A stretch of 64,000 bases of DNA from Stenotrophomonas maltophilia (lineage in GTDB: Bacteria; Pseudomonadota; Gammaproteobacteria; Xanthomonadales; Xanthomonadaceae), in contig NZ_CP029773.1 in the NCBI RefSeq assembly GCF_003205835.1, positions 1,892,501 to 1,956,500 of the forward strand. The letters are read 5' to 3'. Positions 38,367 to 47,817 of this stretch are shown here, piece by piece. A program made the translations under genes and the position numbers. The notes beneath the pieces were generated by a model, which saw nothing but the letters and a program-made list of their open reading frames with translations, made no database searches and was not told the origin of the DNA. The stretch's first letter is position 1, and the number at the start of each line of letters is the position of its first letter.

Positions 38367-39359
38367 ATGGAACGGATGTGGATGGTTCGCGGCGATGGCG
38401 GCACCTTGTATGACGCTTTTCGAGAGCGCGGTGTCGTTGCTGTGGGCTGGAGTCAGCTCGCTGCTCATGCCAAACCTGGCGTTGGTCGAAAACAGCTGAT
38501 CGCTCTCTATCAGGCAGCTGAGCCGCAGGCCAAGCATGGCACGGTAGTGTCAGGCGCTTCTCAGGTGTGGCGCTTCGTCAACGACATTCGAGATGGCGAT
38601 TGGGTTGTTACCTATTCTCCTCCAAACCGCATTTACTCGATCGGTAGGATTGCTGGTCCCGCTACGCATCATGCCGATTGGGCAGAGCAGGGCATGCCTT
38701 TAGCCCGAGATGTTCACTGGGGCGCGCAGGAATTGCCACGCGATCGTTTGGGCACCGGTACAAAGAATAGTCTTGGTTCCACCTTGACGTTGTTCGAGGT
38801 GCCGCGAGTTGCTGCTGCCGAAGTTCTCGCCGCTCTTCAGGGGCAGTCGGCCCCGATGGCCGATGATGAAGCAGATGAGGTAGTAGCAGATCCTCTGGCT
38901 GACATCGACTCTCAAGCGGTGGAGCGAATCAAAGACCGCGTCAACGAGCTTGATTGGGACGATATGCAGCAGCTGGTGGCCGGAATCTTGCGCGCCATGG
39001 GCTACAAGACCCAGGTCTCTCCTCCCGGTTCAGACCGAGGCAAAGACATCGTGGCTTCGCCGGACGGCTTTGGCTTCGAACACCCTCGCATTGTCGTGGA
39101 GGTCAAGCACCGCAAAGGGCAGATGGGGAGTCAGGAAATCCGCAGCTTCCTCGGCGGCCGCCATAAGGATGATCGTGGTCTGTACGTCAGTACCGGCGGC
39201 TTCACCAAGGACGCGCAGTACGAAGCGGATCGGGCATCCATTCCGCTGGCCATGTGGACGCTGGACCATGTGGTGCGCGCCCTGATAGAGCACTACGACG
39301 CTACCGACGCCGAAACCAAACGAATTGTGCCGCTAAAGCGGCTTTACTGGCCTGCCTGA
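38367..39359 (+). CDS. Mrr-family restriction endonuclease with extra N-terminal domain
   Basis: A 330-residue nuclease. The C-terminal half is an Mrr catalytic domain of the PD-(D/E)xK kind: MQQLVAGILRAMGYKTQ, then Asp in GSDRGKDIVA, then IVVEVKHRKGQMGSQEI. Mrr enzymes cut DNA carrying modified bases. The N-terminal 150 residues (MWMVRGDGGTLYDAFRERGV, then GDWVVTYSPPNRIYSIGRI) look like a small EVE/PUA-type reader domain, which could recognise the modified base; this is inferred from pattern. ATG at 38367 is chosen over 38340 because GGGAGGAGG lies just before it. It opens the defence island. Confidence 0.85.
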   Translation: MERMWMVRGDGGTLYDAFRERGVVAVGWSQLAAHAKPGVGRKQLIALYQAAEPQAKHGTVVSGASQVWRFVNDIRDGDWVVTYSPPNRIYSIGRIAGPATHHADWAEQGMPLARDVHWGAQELPRDRLGTGTKNSLGSTLTLFEVPRVAAAEVLAALQGQSAPMADDEADEVVADPLADIDSQAVERIKDRVNELDWDDMQQLVAGILRAMGYKTQVSPPGSDRGKDIVASPDGFGFEHPRIVVEVKHRKGQMGSQEIRSFLGGRHKDDRGLYVSTGGFTKDAQYEADRASIPLAMWTLDHVVRALIEHYDATDAETKRIVPLKRLYWPA

Positions 39360-39442
39360 CACTGGGGAAAGAGTAGCTAATTCCCATAGAACGGAATATT
39401 GAACAATGCATCGGAAGATCCGGTGTCATTGACGGCCTATAA

Positions 39443-39544
39443 ATGAGGGGGCTGCTTGAAGCGCTGAGCCAGCAGGGCAGTATCTTCCAATGCTATGCGC
39501 CATTTACTTCCGATGATTCGGCGGCCTTGAACGACAACGATTAA
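39443..39544 (+). CDS. Possible 33-residue small ORF upstream of hsdM
   Basis: An ATG-to-TAA frame encoding a 33-residue peptide beginning MRGLLEALSQQGSIFQCY, between the Mrr gene and hsdM. No ribosome binding site is clear and no family was recognised. It may be a remnant of a longer gene. The remainder of the 39360-39643 gap shows nothing else. Confidence 0.25.
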   Translation: MRGLLEALSQQGSIFQCYAPFTSDDSAALNDND

Positions 39545-39643
39545 TCCTTGCACAAACCCGTCGCCAAGAAATCAGCGGCCAACAGGGGAGAAGCCAGTGA
39601 GGCCGGCAAGGAAGACACTCATAACGCAATACGGGACAAAAAC

Positions 39644-41359
39644 ATGAAACCCATAGAACAACAATTCTTCAACGATCTGGAAAAGAAGCTTTGGACTGCC
39701 GCAGACAAGCTGCGCTCCAACCTCGACGCCGCCGTGTACAAGCACGTCGTGCTCGGGCTGATCTTCATCAAGTATGTCTCCGATGCCTTCGAAGAACGGC
39801 AGCGCGAACTGCGTGAACAGTTCACCAACCCGGATCATGACTACTACATGGATCCGGACGCATACGGCGGCCCAGGTACCCAGGAGTACGAAGAGAATAT
39901 TGCCGCCGAACTGGAAGTACGCGACTACTACACAGAGAAGAACGTGTTCTGGGTGCCGGTAGAAGCGCGTTGGCAGACGCTGCGCGACTGCGCACAACTG
40001 CCACCCAAGGCGTCGCTGCCGTGGAACAAGCCGGGCAAGGACGAGCCCGAGGAAATGCGTTCGGTCGGTTGGTTGATCGACAACGCCATGGAAGCTGTCG
40101 AGCGCGAGAATGCCCGCCTGAAGAACGTACTCAACAAGGACTTCGCTCGTGTGCAACTCGATTCCAGCAAGCTTGCCGGGCTGATCAGCCACTTCTCGGA
40201 TACCGACTTCAGCGCCAAGGAGTACAAGGGGCAGCCGCTGAACCTGAAATCCAAGGACATCCTCGGCCACGTCTACGAGTACTTCCTTGGCCAGTTCGCC
40301 CTAGCAGAAGGCAAGAAGGGTGGACAGTACTACACTCCAAAGAGCATCGTCACCCTGATCGTGGAAATGCTCCAGCCGTTCAAGGGCCGTGTCTATGACC
40401 CGGCCATGGGCTCCGGCGGCTTCTTCGTGCAAAGCGAGGAGTTCATCGAACAGCACGGCGGCAAGGCAGCCAACGGCAAGAGCGGGCAGATCAGCGTCTA
40501 CGGGCAGGAGAGCAACCCCACCACCTGGCGGCTGGCCGCGATGAACATGGCCATTCGCGGCATCGATTTCAACTTCGGCACCGGTCCGGCCGACACCCTG
40601 CTCAACGACCTGCACCCGGACCTGCGCGCCGACTTCGTGATGGCCAACCCACCCTTCAACATGAAGGAATGGTGGAACGAAAAGCTGGCCGACGACCCGC
40701 GCTGGATTGCCGGCACGCCGCCGCAGGGCAATGCCAACTTCGCGTGGTTGCAGCACATGCTCTGGCACCTCGCGCCCACTGGTAGCATGGCGCTGCTGCT
40801 GGCCAACGGTTCGATGAGCTCCAATACGAACAACGAAGGTGAAATCCGCAAGCGGTTGATCGAAGACGATTACCTAGAGTGCATGGTCGCGCTGCCCGGC
40901 CAGCTGTTCACCAACACCCAGATTCCAGCCTGTATCTGGTTTCTGACCCGCGACAAGCAGAACGGATTCGCGCTGGACAAGAAGAAGCGCGACCGGCGCG
41001 GCAAATTCTTGTTCATCGATGCCCGCCAGATGGGCTACATGAAGGATCGTGTGCTGCGTGACTTTACTCCGGACGATATAAAGAAAATCGCCGACATCTT
41101 CCATGCTTGGCAACAGGGCGAGGGGTATGAGGATGTACCGGGCTTTTGCCATTCCGCCAAGCTGGACGAAGTCCGCAAGCACGAGCATGTACTGACACCG
41201 GGGCGATTTGTAGGTGCGGCCGAGCAGGAAGAAGACGGCGAGCCCTTTGCCGAGAAGATGCAGCGACTGACGGCGCATTTGGCGGAGCAATTTGCGGAGA
41301 GTGCGAAGCTGGAAGCGGAGATCAAGAAGAAACTGGCGGGGCTAGGTTATGCCATCTAA
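39644..41359 (+). CDS. hsdM: Type I restriction-modification system, methyltransferase subunit
   Basis: A 571-residue adenine-N6 DNA methyltransferase. The HsdM N-terminal bundle (LEKKLWTAADKLRSNLD) is followed by the SAM-binding motif VYDPAMGSGGFFVQ and the catalytic motif FVMANPPFNMKEWW. It methylates the host site and is also part of the restriction complex with HsdS and HsdR. ATG at 39644 is chosen; a TTG at 39548 would add 32 residues with no homologous look. It overlaps hsdS by 11 bases. Confidence 0.94.
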   Translation: MKPIEQQFFNDLEKKLWTAADKLRSNLDAAVYKHVVLGLIFIKYVSDAFEERQRELREQFTNPDHDYYMDPDAYGGPGTQEYEENIAAELEVRDYYTEKNVFWVPVEARWQTLRDCAQLPPKASLPWNKPGKDEPEEMRSVGWLIDNAMEAVERENARLKNVLNKDFARVQLDSSKLAGLISHFSDTDFSAKEYKGQPLNLKSKDILGHVYEYFLGQFALAEGKKGGQYYTPKSIVTLIVEMLQPFKGRVYDPAMGSGGFFVQSEEFIEQHGGKAANGKSGQISVYGQESNPTTWRLAAMNMAIRGIDFNFGTGPADTLLNDLHPDLRADFVMANPPFNMKEWWNEKLADDPRWIAGTPPQGNANFAWLQHMLWHLAPTGSMALLLANGSMSSNTNNEGEIRKRLIEDDYLECMVALPGQLFTNTQIPACIWFLTRDKQNGFALDKKKRDRRGKFLFIDARQMGYMKDRVLRDFTPDDIKKIADIFHAWQQGEGYEDVPGFCHSAKLDEVRKHEHVLTPGRFVGAAEQEEDGEPFAEKMQRLTAHLAEQFAESAKLEAEIKKKLAGLGYAI

Positions 41360-42695
41360 TCCGACAAGACGCCCGCTCTCTGAACTCTTGGAACTGATCA
41401 TTGATCATCGTGGTAAGACCCCAAACAAGATGGGATTCGATGATTTCTTCTTAAGTGGCGTCCCCGTTCTATCTGCCAAGCACGTCAAGACGGATGCCTT
41501 GGTTGAGGTGCAGTCAATGCGGTATGCATCTGCTGAGATGTATAAGAAGTGGATGACAGTGGAGGTGCAAGAGGGCGATATCATTTTGACCTCCGAAGCA
41601 CCAATGGGTGAAGTCTTCTACATTCATGACGACAAAAAATACGTGCTCGGGCAGCGAGTATTTGGGTTGCGGCCTAATCCGCGATTGATTAATGCCAAAT
41701 ACCTAGCAACTTGGCTGGCCTCCTCAGAGGGGCAGCGGCAGATTGCAGCACGAGCATCTGGATCAACGGTTCAAGGTATTCGCCAAGCTGAACTCTTAAA
41801 GTTGGAAGTTGATCTGCCCTCCAAGGAAGAGCAGGAGAGGATCGCAAACGTCAGGTTCTCGCTTGCCGACAAGATAAGCCTCAACCGCCGCATCAACCAA
41901 ACCCTCGAAGCCATGGCGCAAGCCATCTTCAAATCCTGGTTTGTCGATTTTGACCCCGTCAAGGCCAAGATGGCTGCCATAGAACAAGGCCAAGACCCGC
42001 TGCGCGCCGCCATGCGCGCCATCAGCGGAAATACCGACGGCGAACTCGATCAGATGTCCCTCGAGCACCACGACCAGCTCGCTGCCACGGCCTCATTGTT
42101 CCCCGATGCAATGGAAGAGTCGGAGCTGGGCGAGATTCCGGAGGGATGGGGAGTTTCAGATTTTGGAAGTGTTTCCGTTTGCTTTGATAAGAACCGAATT
42201 CCTCTTTCCAAGCGTCAGCGCGAAGACAAGAAAGGCAAGATCCCCTACTATGGCGCAACTAGTGTCATGGATTATGTCGACGAGCACATATTCGACGGCG
42301 TTTTTTTGTTGCTAGGAGAAGATGGTTCTGTATTAAGGGAAGATGGCACGCCGTTTGTTCAATACATCTGGGGGAAGTCGTGGGTCAATAATCACGCGCA
42401 CGTCTTACAGGGTACAAGTGGTGTATCAACTGAGCAATTGATGCTGTTTATTTCTATGCAGAACATCTCAGCTTATGTCACGGGTGCGGTTCAGCTCAAG
42501 TTGAATCAGAGGAACATGAACAGCATACCTTTCATTAAGGCCGGCTGCGATGTAAATTCCAGATTTTCAGAGTTGGTTGGCCCATTTTTTGCAGCGCACC
42601 GTTCGCTGCTTGAGGAAATTCGAAGTCTCGCTGAACTCCGTGACTCCCTGCTTCCCAGGCTTCTTTCTGGTGAATTGTTTATTGCGGATTTTTAG
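41349..42695 (+). CDS. hsdS: Type I restriction-modification system, specificity subunit
   Basis: A 448-residue protein that chooses the bipartite DNA target. Target recognition domain 1 covers about residues 5-165 and domain 2 about residues 255-420; each is followed by a conserved helical region (ERIANVRFSLADKISLNRRI and LLEEIRSLAELRDSLLPRLL). The two recognition domains are visibly richer in A and T than the central conserved region, as expected for exchanged segments. The ATG lies inside the end of hsdM. Confidence 0.93.
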   Translation: MPSNPTRRPLSELLELIIDHRGKTPNKMGFDDFFLSGVPVLSAKHVKTDALVEVQSMRYASAEMYKKWMTVEVQEGDIILTSEAPMGEVFYIHDDKKYVLGQRVFGLRPNPRLINAKYLATWLASSEGQRQIAARASGSTVQGIRQAELLKLEVDLPSKEEQERIANVRFSLADKISLNRRINQTLEAMAQAIFKSWFVDFDPVKAKMAAIEQGQDPLRAAMRAISGNTDGELDQMSLEHHDQLAATASLFPDAMEESELGEIPEGWGVSDFGSVSVCFDKNRIPLSKRQREDKKGKIPYYGATSVMDYVDEHIFDGVFLLLGEDGSVLREDGTPFVQYIWGKSWVNNHAHVLQGTSGVSTEQLMLFISMQNISAYVTGAVQLKLNQRNMNSIPFIKAGCDVNSRFSELVGPFFAAHRSLLEEIRSLAELRDSLLPRLLSGELFIADF

Positions 42696-42838
42696 TCAAA
42701 GGGGAAATTGGTGCGTGTTTCTTAGGCCTTATCTGAATTCATTGGTGGCCTGGTGGTGAGCGGTAGATGCCTTTTTCAGGGGGGCATAAGAAGTGAGTAA
42801 TCTATCTATTGCCGAATGAGTATGAAGGGTGATGCGCT

Positions 42839-45800
42839 GTGAGAGTAAATGAACAACAACTGGAAGCCGCTGCCATCGGCTGGTTTTCTGAGTTGGGCTG
42901 GAGCTATGCCAATGGCCCGGAGATTGCGCCTGATGGCAACAGTCCCGCTCGCACCGACTACTCTCAGGTCGTGTTGCGCGAGCGCCTGTTGGCCGCGTTA
43001 GCACGCATCAACCCGCACATCCCCTCCGCCGCGCTGGAGCAGGCGGCACACGAGCTCCTGACGGTCAGCGAGCCGCTGCTGATCGCCCGTAATCGCCGCG
43101 TGCATCGGCTGCTGCTGTCCGGCGTCTCGGTCGAGTTCTCCGAAGGCGAGGAAAAACGCACCGACCTGGTCAACCTGATCGACTTTGCGAGCCCAGGCAA
43201 CAACGACTTCCTGCTGGTCAGCCAGTTCACCGTGACTGGCACCAAGCAGCCGCGCCGTCCCGATTTGGTGGCCTTCGTCAACGGCCTGCCGCTGGCAGTG
43301 ATCGAGCTGAAGAACCCTGCCAACGCGCAGACCGACATTTGGGATGCCTTCAACCAGATCCAGACCTACAAGGACGAGGTCAGCGACCTGTTCAACACCA
43401 ACGTGGCGGTGGTGGTCAGCGACGGCTTCACGGCGCGGTTGGGGTCGCTCACTGCGAATCAGGAGCGCATGCAGCCTTGGCGGGTGATTGCCAATGAGGA
43501 TGACCGGCCGTTGCTGGAGTTCGAGCTGGAGACGCTGGTGCGCGGCTACTTCGAGCGTGCACTGTTTCTCGACTACGTGCGCCACTTCGTGCTGTTCGAA
43601 CAAGATGCCGACCAGATCATGAAGAAAATCGCGGGCTACCATCAGTTCCATGCAGTATGCGAAGCGGTGAAGGCCACGTTGATTGCCACCAGCAGCCCGA
43701 ACAAGGGCATGGTGGAGGTACAGGAGCCGCGTGCCATCTATGGCAAGGAAGTGCAGCCCGGCAGCCGCAAGGCCGGCGTGGTGTGGCATACGCAAGGCTC
43801 GGGCAAGAGCATCACCATGGCCTGCTACGCGGGCAAGCTGTTGCAGCAGCCGGAGATGAAGAACCCCACGCTAGTGGTGGTGACCGATCGCAGCGATCTG
43901 GACGGGCAGTTGTACGGCACCTTCTGCGCGGCCGAAGACCTGCTCCGGCAGATGCCGGTGCAGGCGGGCAGCCGCGAGGAACTACGCGAGATGCTTGCCT
44001 CGCGCGAGGCGGGTGGCATCCTCTTCACCACGGTGCAAAAGTTCGCCCTGCTGGAAGATGAAGAACAACATCCCCTGCTGTCGGCTCGCAGCAATATCGT
44101 GGTGATCTCCGACGAGGCGCACCGCAGCCAGTACGGCATGAAGGGGCGGCTGGATACCAAGACCGGCAAATACGTGTTCGGCTATGCAAAGCACATGCGC
44201 GACGCACTGGCCAATGCCACCTTCATCGGCTTTACCGGCACGCCCATCGCTCTGGAAGACAAAGACACTCGAGCAGTGTTCGGCGACTACGTCAGCATCT
44301 ACGACATTCAGGATGCGGTAGACGATGGCGCCACGGTCCCAATCTTTTACGAAAGCCGCCTAGCTAAGCTGGACGTGAACCAGGCCGAGATCGACGCACT
44401 CAATGCCCAGGTAGATGAGGTCATCGAGGACGAGGAAGACATCACTGCCCGCGAGAAGACCAAGAGCGATTGGGCGGCGCTGACCAAGCTGGTTGGTGCG
44501 CGACCGCGTCTGGAGCAGGTTGCTGCCGACTTGGTGCAGCACTTCGAGACGCGCACGGCCACGCTGGAAGGAAAGGCGATGATCGTGTGCATGAGTCGTG
44601 ACATTTGCGCCGAGCTCTACGACGCCATCGCGGCCCTGCGCCCGGACTGGCACGATGCCGACCCGGAGAGGGGCGCAATCAAGGTAGTGATGACCGGCTC
44701 GGCAGCGGACAAGGCCCTGCTGCAGCCTCATCTGTACAGCCAGCAGGTGAAGAAACGCCTGGAAAAGCGCTTCAAAGACCCGGCAGACCCGTTGAAGCTG
44801 GTGATTGTGCGCGACATGTGGCTGACTGGCTTCGACGCGCCCTGCTGTCACACCATGTACGTGGACAAGCCCATGAAGGGCCACAACCTGATGCAAGCCA
44901 TCGCCCGCGTCAACCGAGTGTTCCGCAACAAGCCCGGTGGATTGGTCGTAGATTACATCGGCATTGCCAACGAGCTGAAAGCGGCGCTCAAGACCTACAC
45001 CGAATCCAAGGGCAAGGGCGACCCTGCGCACAGCGCGGCGGAGGCCCTGGCCGTGTTGCTGGAGAAGCTGGACATCGTGCGCGGGTTGATGCATGGCTTT
45101 GATTACAGCAGGTTCGAAGCGGATGCGCTGCAACTGTTGGTGCCAGTGGCCAACCATATCCTGGGTCTGAAGGACGGCAAGCAGCGCTTCCTGGATGCAA
45201 TGCTGGCGGTGAGCAAGGCGTTTTCCCTATGCAGTACGCTCGATGAAGCCGCGGACTTGCGCACCGAGATTGCTTTCTTCGCCGCCGTCAAGGCCGCCAT
45301 CGTCAAGTTCACTACGGTGGATCGCAAGCGTTCCGACGCGGACAAGAACAGCGCGCTCAAGCAGATCCTTGATAACGCCATCGTGGCGGACGGGGTGGCA
45401 GACATCTTTGCGCTGGCGGGCCTGGACAAGCCCAACATCGGCCTGCTTTCAGACGAGTTCCTGGAAGACGTGCGGCAGATGAAGAGCCGCAATCTGGCGG
45501 TGGAGCTGCTGGAAAAGCTGCTGCGCGACGAAATCAAGGCGCGGGCGCGCAACAATGTAGTGCAGGAGAAGAAGTACGGCGACCGCTTGCTGGAAACCTT
45601 GCGAAAGTACCACAACCGAGCAGTGGAGACGGCGCAGGTCATCGAGGAGTTGATCCAGATGGCCAAGGACTTCCAGGCGGCCCTAGAGCGCGAGGCGGCA
45701 TTGGGGCTGAGTCAGGATGAGATCGCCTTCTATGACGCCTTAGCCAACAACGAAGGTGCGGTGCAGGAGTTGGGTGACGATACTCTGAAGAGCATTGCCA

Positions 45801-45991
45801 TCGAGATCACGGAGAAGCTGCGCAACAGCACCACGGTGGATTGGCAGGTGCGTGAGAGCGTCCGCGCTAAGTTGCGGATTCTGGTGCGACGCACCCTGAA
45901 GAAGTGGAAGTACCCGCCGGTAGGTGAAGATGCCGCGATCGAGTTGGTGCTGAAGCAGGCGGAATCACTGTCAAATGCGTGGTCCAAGTAG
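42839..45991 (+). CDS. hsdR: Type I restriction-modification system, endonuclease/translocase subunit
   Basis: A 1050-residue motor and nuclease. The nuclease motif is [20 protein letters not shown] (about residues 140-160). The helicase motor carries [20 protein letters not shown] (Walker A), [10 protein letters not shown] (DEAH box), FIGFTGTPI and, later, [19 protein letters not shown] and [11 protein letters not shown]. The start is GTG with GAAGGGTG upstream. It follows hsdS by 143 bases and may have its own weak promoter. Confidence 0.95.
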   Translation: MRVNEQQLEAAAIGWFSELGWSYANGPEIAPDGNSPARTDYSQVVLRERLLAALARINPHIPSAALEQAAHELLTVSEPLLIARNRRVHRLLLSGVSVEFSEGEEKRTDLVNLIDFASPGNNDFLLVSQFTVTGTKQPRRPDLVAFVNGLPLAVIELKNPANAQTDIWDAFNQIQTYKDEVSDLFNTNVAVVVSDGFTARLGSLTANQERMQPWRVIANEDDRPLLEFELETLVRGYFERALFLDYVRHFVLFEQDADQIMKKIAGYHQFHAVCEAVKATLIATSSPNKGMVEVQEPRAIYGKEVQPGSRKAGVVWHTQGSGKSITMACYAGKLLQQPEMKNPTLVVVTDRSDLDGQLYGTFCAAEDLLRQMPVQAGSREELREMLASREAGGILFTTVQKFALLEDEEQHPLLSARSNIVVISDEAHRSQYGMKGRLDTKTGKYVFGYAKHMRDALANATFIGFTGTPIALEDKDTRAVFGDYVSIYDIQDAVDDGATVPIFYESRLAKLDVNQAEIDALNAQVDEVIEDEEDITAREKTKSDWAALTKLVGARPRLEQVAADLVQHFETRTATLEGKAMIVCMSRDICAELYDAIAALRPDWHDADPERGAIKVVMTGSAADKALLQPHLYSQQVKKRLEKRFKDPADPLKLVIVRDMWLTGFDAPCCHTMYVDKPMKGHNLMQAIARVNRVFRNKPGGLVVDYIGIANELKAALKTYTESKGKGDPAHSAAEALAVLLEKLDIVRGLMHGFDYSRFEADALQLLVPVANHILGLKDGKQRFLDAMLAVSKAFSLCSTLDEAADLRTEIAFFAAVKAAIVKFTTVDRKRSDADKNSALKQILDNAIVADGVADIFALAGLDKPNIGLLSDEFLEDVRQMKSRNLAVELLEKLLRDEIKARARNNVVQEKKYGDRLLETLRKYHNRAVETAQVIEELIQMAKDFQAALEREAALGLSQDEIAFYDALANNEGAVQELGDDTLKSIAIEITEKLRNSTTVDWQVRESVRAKLRILVRRTLKKWKYPPVGEDAAIELVLKQAESLSNAWSK

Positions 45992-46054
45992 ACGCACGAT
46001 TAATGAATCAGGGCGCCGATAGGCGCCCGTGTGGTCTGGCGAGGGACTGGTGGT

Positions 46055-46411
46055 TTACTCCGGCCTTACCTCCCGACAAGCCCACTCAACCAACCCCCGG
46101 CAAGCCAGAAACAGCCCATCCACAACCCCCTCATCCAAATGCCGCTCCGGGTCCGCTGCCACCCGGCAGCGGTCTGCCGCGTGTAGCAGTTCCAGCACCG
46201 TCAGTGCTCCCACCATCGCACGCTCGCTCCTGGCCAGGCTGACGCGGCGGCCGGGTGATACATCGGTTTCTGGCCAAGGATGCCCATCGGCACCCTCGCA
46301 GCCGCGCATGCGCTTGAGGATGCCGAGGAGGGAGTTCAGGTCGGGCAGGGGAGTGTCGTCGTTGATGGGCTCAACAACGGTGTACGAGGAAAAGGTGTCG
46401 GATTCGTTCAT
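46055..46411 (-). CDS. Hypothetical small protein under a structured leader
   Basis: A 118-residue acidic-then-helical protein (MNESDTFSSYTVVEPINDD at the start; VDGLFLACRGLVEWACREV near the end). The architecture, a disordered N terminus and a helical C-terminal half, resembles small phage- or plasmid-linked proteins of the DUF3077/DUF6124 kind, but the match is not secure. The frame stays open upstream to 46567, yet that part is the conserved-looking RNA leader, so ATG at 46411 is preferred. It lies convergent to hsdR at the end of the defence island. Confidence 0.55.
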   Translation of the reverse strand: MNESDTFSSYTVVEPINDDTPLPDLNSLLGILKRMRGCEGADGHPWPETDVSPGRRVSLARSERAMVGALTVLELLHAADRCRVAADPERHLDEGVVDGLFLACRGLVEWACREVRPE

Positions 46412-46440
46412 GGCGTCGGCTTCCGTGGCTGTGCTTAACA

Positions 46441-46680
46441 GCGCCACCGCGAAGAGGTGGCGGACGGTGCGGGTTCCAAACCGGGACAGACAGTTGTCAA
46501 TAACCGGCGGGTCCGAAGACCCCCACGCACCGCCCGCCATAAAGGCCGACGGATTGCCCGCCGGCACCGGTTAAGGACGGTGCCGACGGGCAAGCGTAAA
46601 CAACTATCTGTCTCGGGTTTGGACGCCCGCTGCCACCCGTTGTCGGTGGCGCACCATGGTGTTTACGCAGCCGCCTCGAA
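46441..46680 (-). ncRNA. Structured leader resembling C4 antisense RNA
   Basis: On the minus strand a segment at 46623-46600 is complementary to a segment at 46497-46475 (TCCAAACC, a short bulge, then ACAGA-AGTTGT with one mismatch). Between them is a strong hairpin (46554-46593), and just before the small gene another (46443-46461, GCCACC with GGTGGC). An antisense segment followed by its own complement upstream of an ORF is the C4/CI-RNA arrangement of P1, P7 and P4 phages. No Rfam search could be run. The rest of the gap, 46681-46953, shows nothing clear. Confidence 0.5.
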
Positions 46681-46953
46681 TGCCAATAGAAATTCGCGAA
46701 GGAATCTCTGAATCCGAGAGCGAAGAACTATTGTTGCACGCACCATTCGTGCAGCACGCGACGCCAGCAGACGCATTCACGCAGCTGCTCTGCTGATAGC
46801 GAATCAAAGTGGCGCAATCGCCCACGCCACAAGCGAATAGCGCGACAGCCTTCTTTGCAACAGTTCTTAGTCCGACTCGCCAAGCAACGGCGCGCGATCA
46901 GCTGCACACCTCGAAAATCGGTTCAAACCCGACACCGTTAACAAGCCCCGGCT

Positions 46954-47705
46954 TCAACCGACGCTATCCTCAGCCGCATTCCCAACCAGCAACTCAATCA
47001 TCGCCCGCGCAGCCGCCGACTGCCGCCGATGCGGCGCATAGATCACCGAGAACGGCCGCGATCTCCCCCGCAGCTGCGGCAGCACCTCCACCAGCGCCCG
47101 CGCAACAGCCGCTCGCGCACGATGAACTCATAGCTCTGGCAGATGCCGAGGCCCTGTTCGGCCAGCGACACCATGCCCAGCACATCGTCGTAGGTCTCGA
47201 TAGACGAACGCGGCAGCCAGTCCACGTCGCGCCCGCCATCGCGGAACGCCCATGGCGCCAGCCGCCCGGTGCGTGGCATCACGAAGGGCAGGCACAGGTG
47301 CTGCTTGCAGGTCGTCCAGCATCTGCGGCGTGCCGCGGCGCTCCAGGTACTCCGGCGAAGCCACCAGCACCAAAGGTGCATCCTCCAGCTTTCGCCCCAC
47401 CAGCCCGCTGTCCGGCAGCTGGCCCAGGCGGATGGCCAGGTCGAAGCCTTCGGCCACCAGGTCCACGTTGCGGTTGGTGATGTTCAGTTCCACCTGCACC
47501 TGCGGGTACTGCTGCGCAAAGCGCGCCAGCACGGGCGGCAGCCGGTAGTGGCCATAGGTGGTGGGCACGCTCAGGCGCACGCGGCCGGCCAGCGCACCGT
47601 CCTGGGCCAGTACGTCGCGCTCGGCGTCGTCCAGCAGGCCGAAGGCGGTGCGCACCTGTTCCAGATAGAGCCGCCCGGCGTCGGTCAGGCTCACATCGGC
47701 CACGT
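46954..47705 (-). pseudogene. LysR-family regulator, truncated and frameshifted
   Basis: The LysR effector domain can be read in three pieces. SLTDAGRLYLEQVRTAFGLL to ERRGTPQMLDDLQ is in one frame; CLPFVMPRTGRLAPWAFRDG to SYEFIVRERLL in a second (shift near 47305); ALVEVLPQLRGRSRPFSVIY to the TGA at 46954 in the third (shift near 47090-47105). The N-terminal helix-turn-helix is missing: upstream of the SLTDAGR segment the sequence no longer resembles a LysR. It cannot be a functional regulator. Confidence 0.85.
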
Positions 47706-47817
47706 GAAGGTTCACTGGCTCAACTTGGAGCCTGATGGAGCACATGGCACCATGGCGCCCGGCCCTGACCATCAGGTATGACGGGGCCTTGTTTCCACGG
47801 AAGCCATTCACTACGAC

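Noticed and set aside
46011..46028. Hairpin GGGCGCC/GGCGCCC between hsdR and the convergent small gene.
   Set aside because: It has no T run on either strand, so it was not called a terminator.
38116..46100. A second copy of the guaA 3' end as an attachment site for the island.
   Set aside because: The terminal GAGTGGGAATGA sequence was not found again downstream in the window.
46917..46933. A tRNA-like T-arm (TTCAAAC loop with a mostly paired stem).
   Set aside because: No matching acceptor stem, D-arm or anticodon arm was found upstream, and the closing pair of the T-stem is mismatched. At most it is a fragment.
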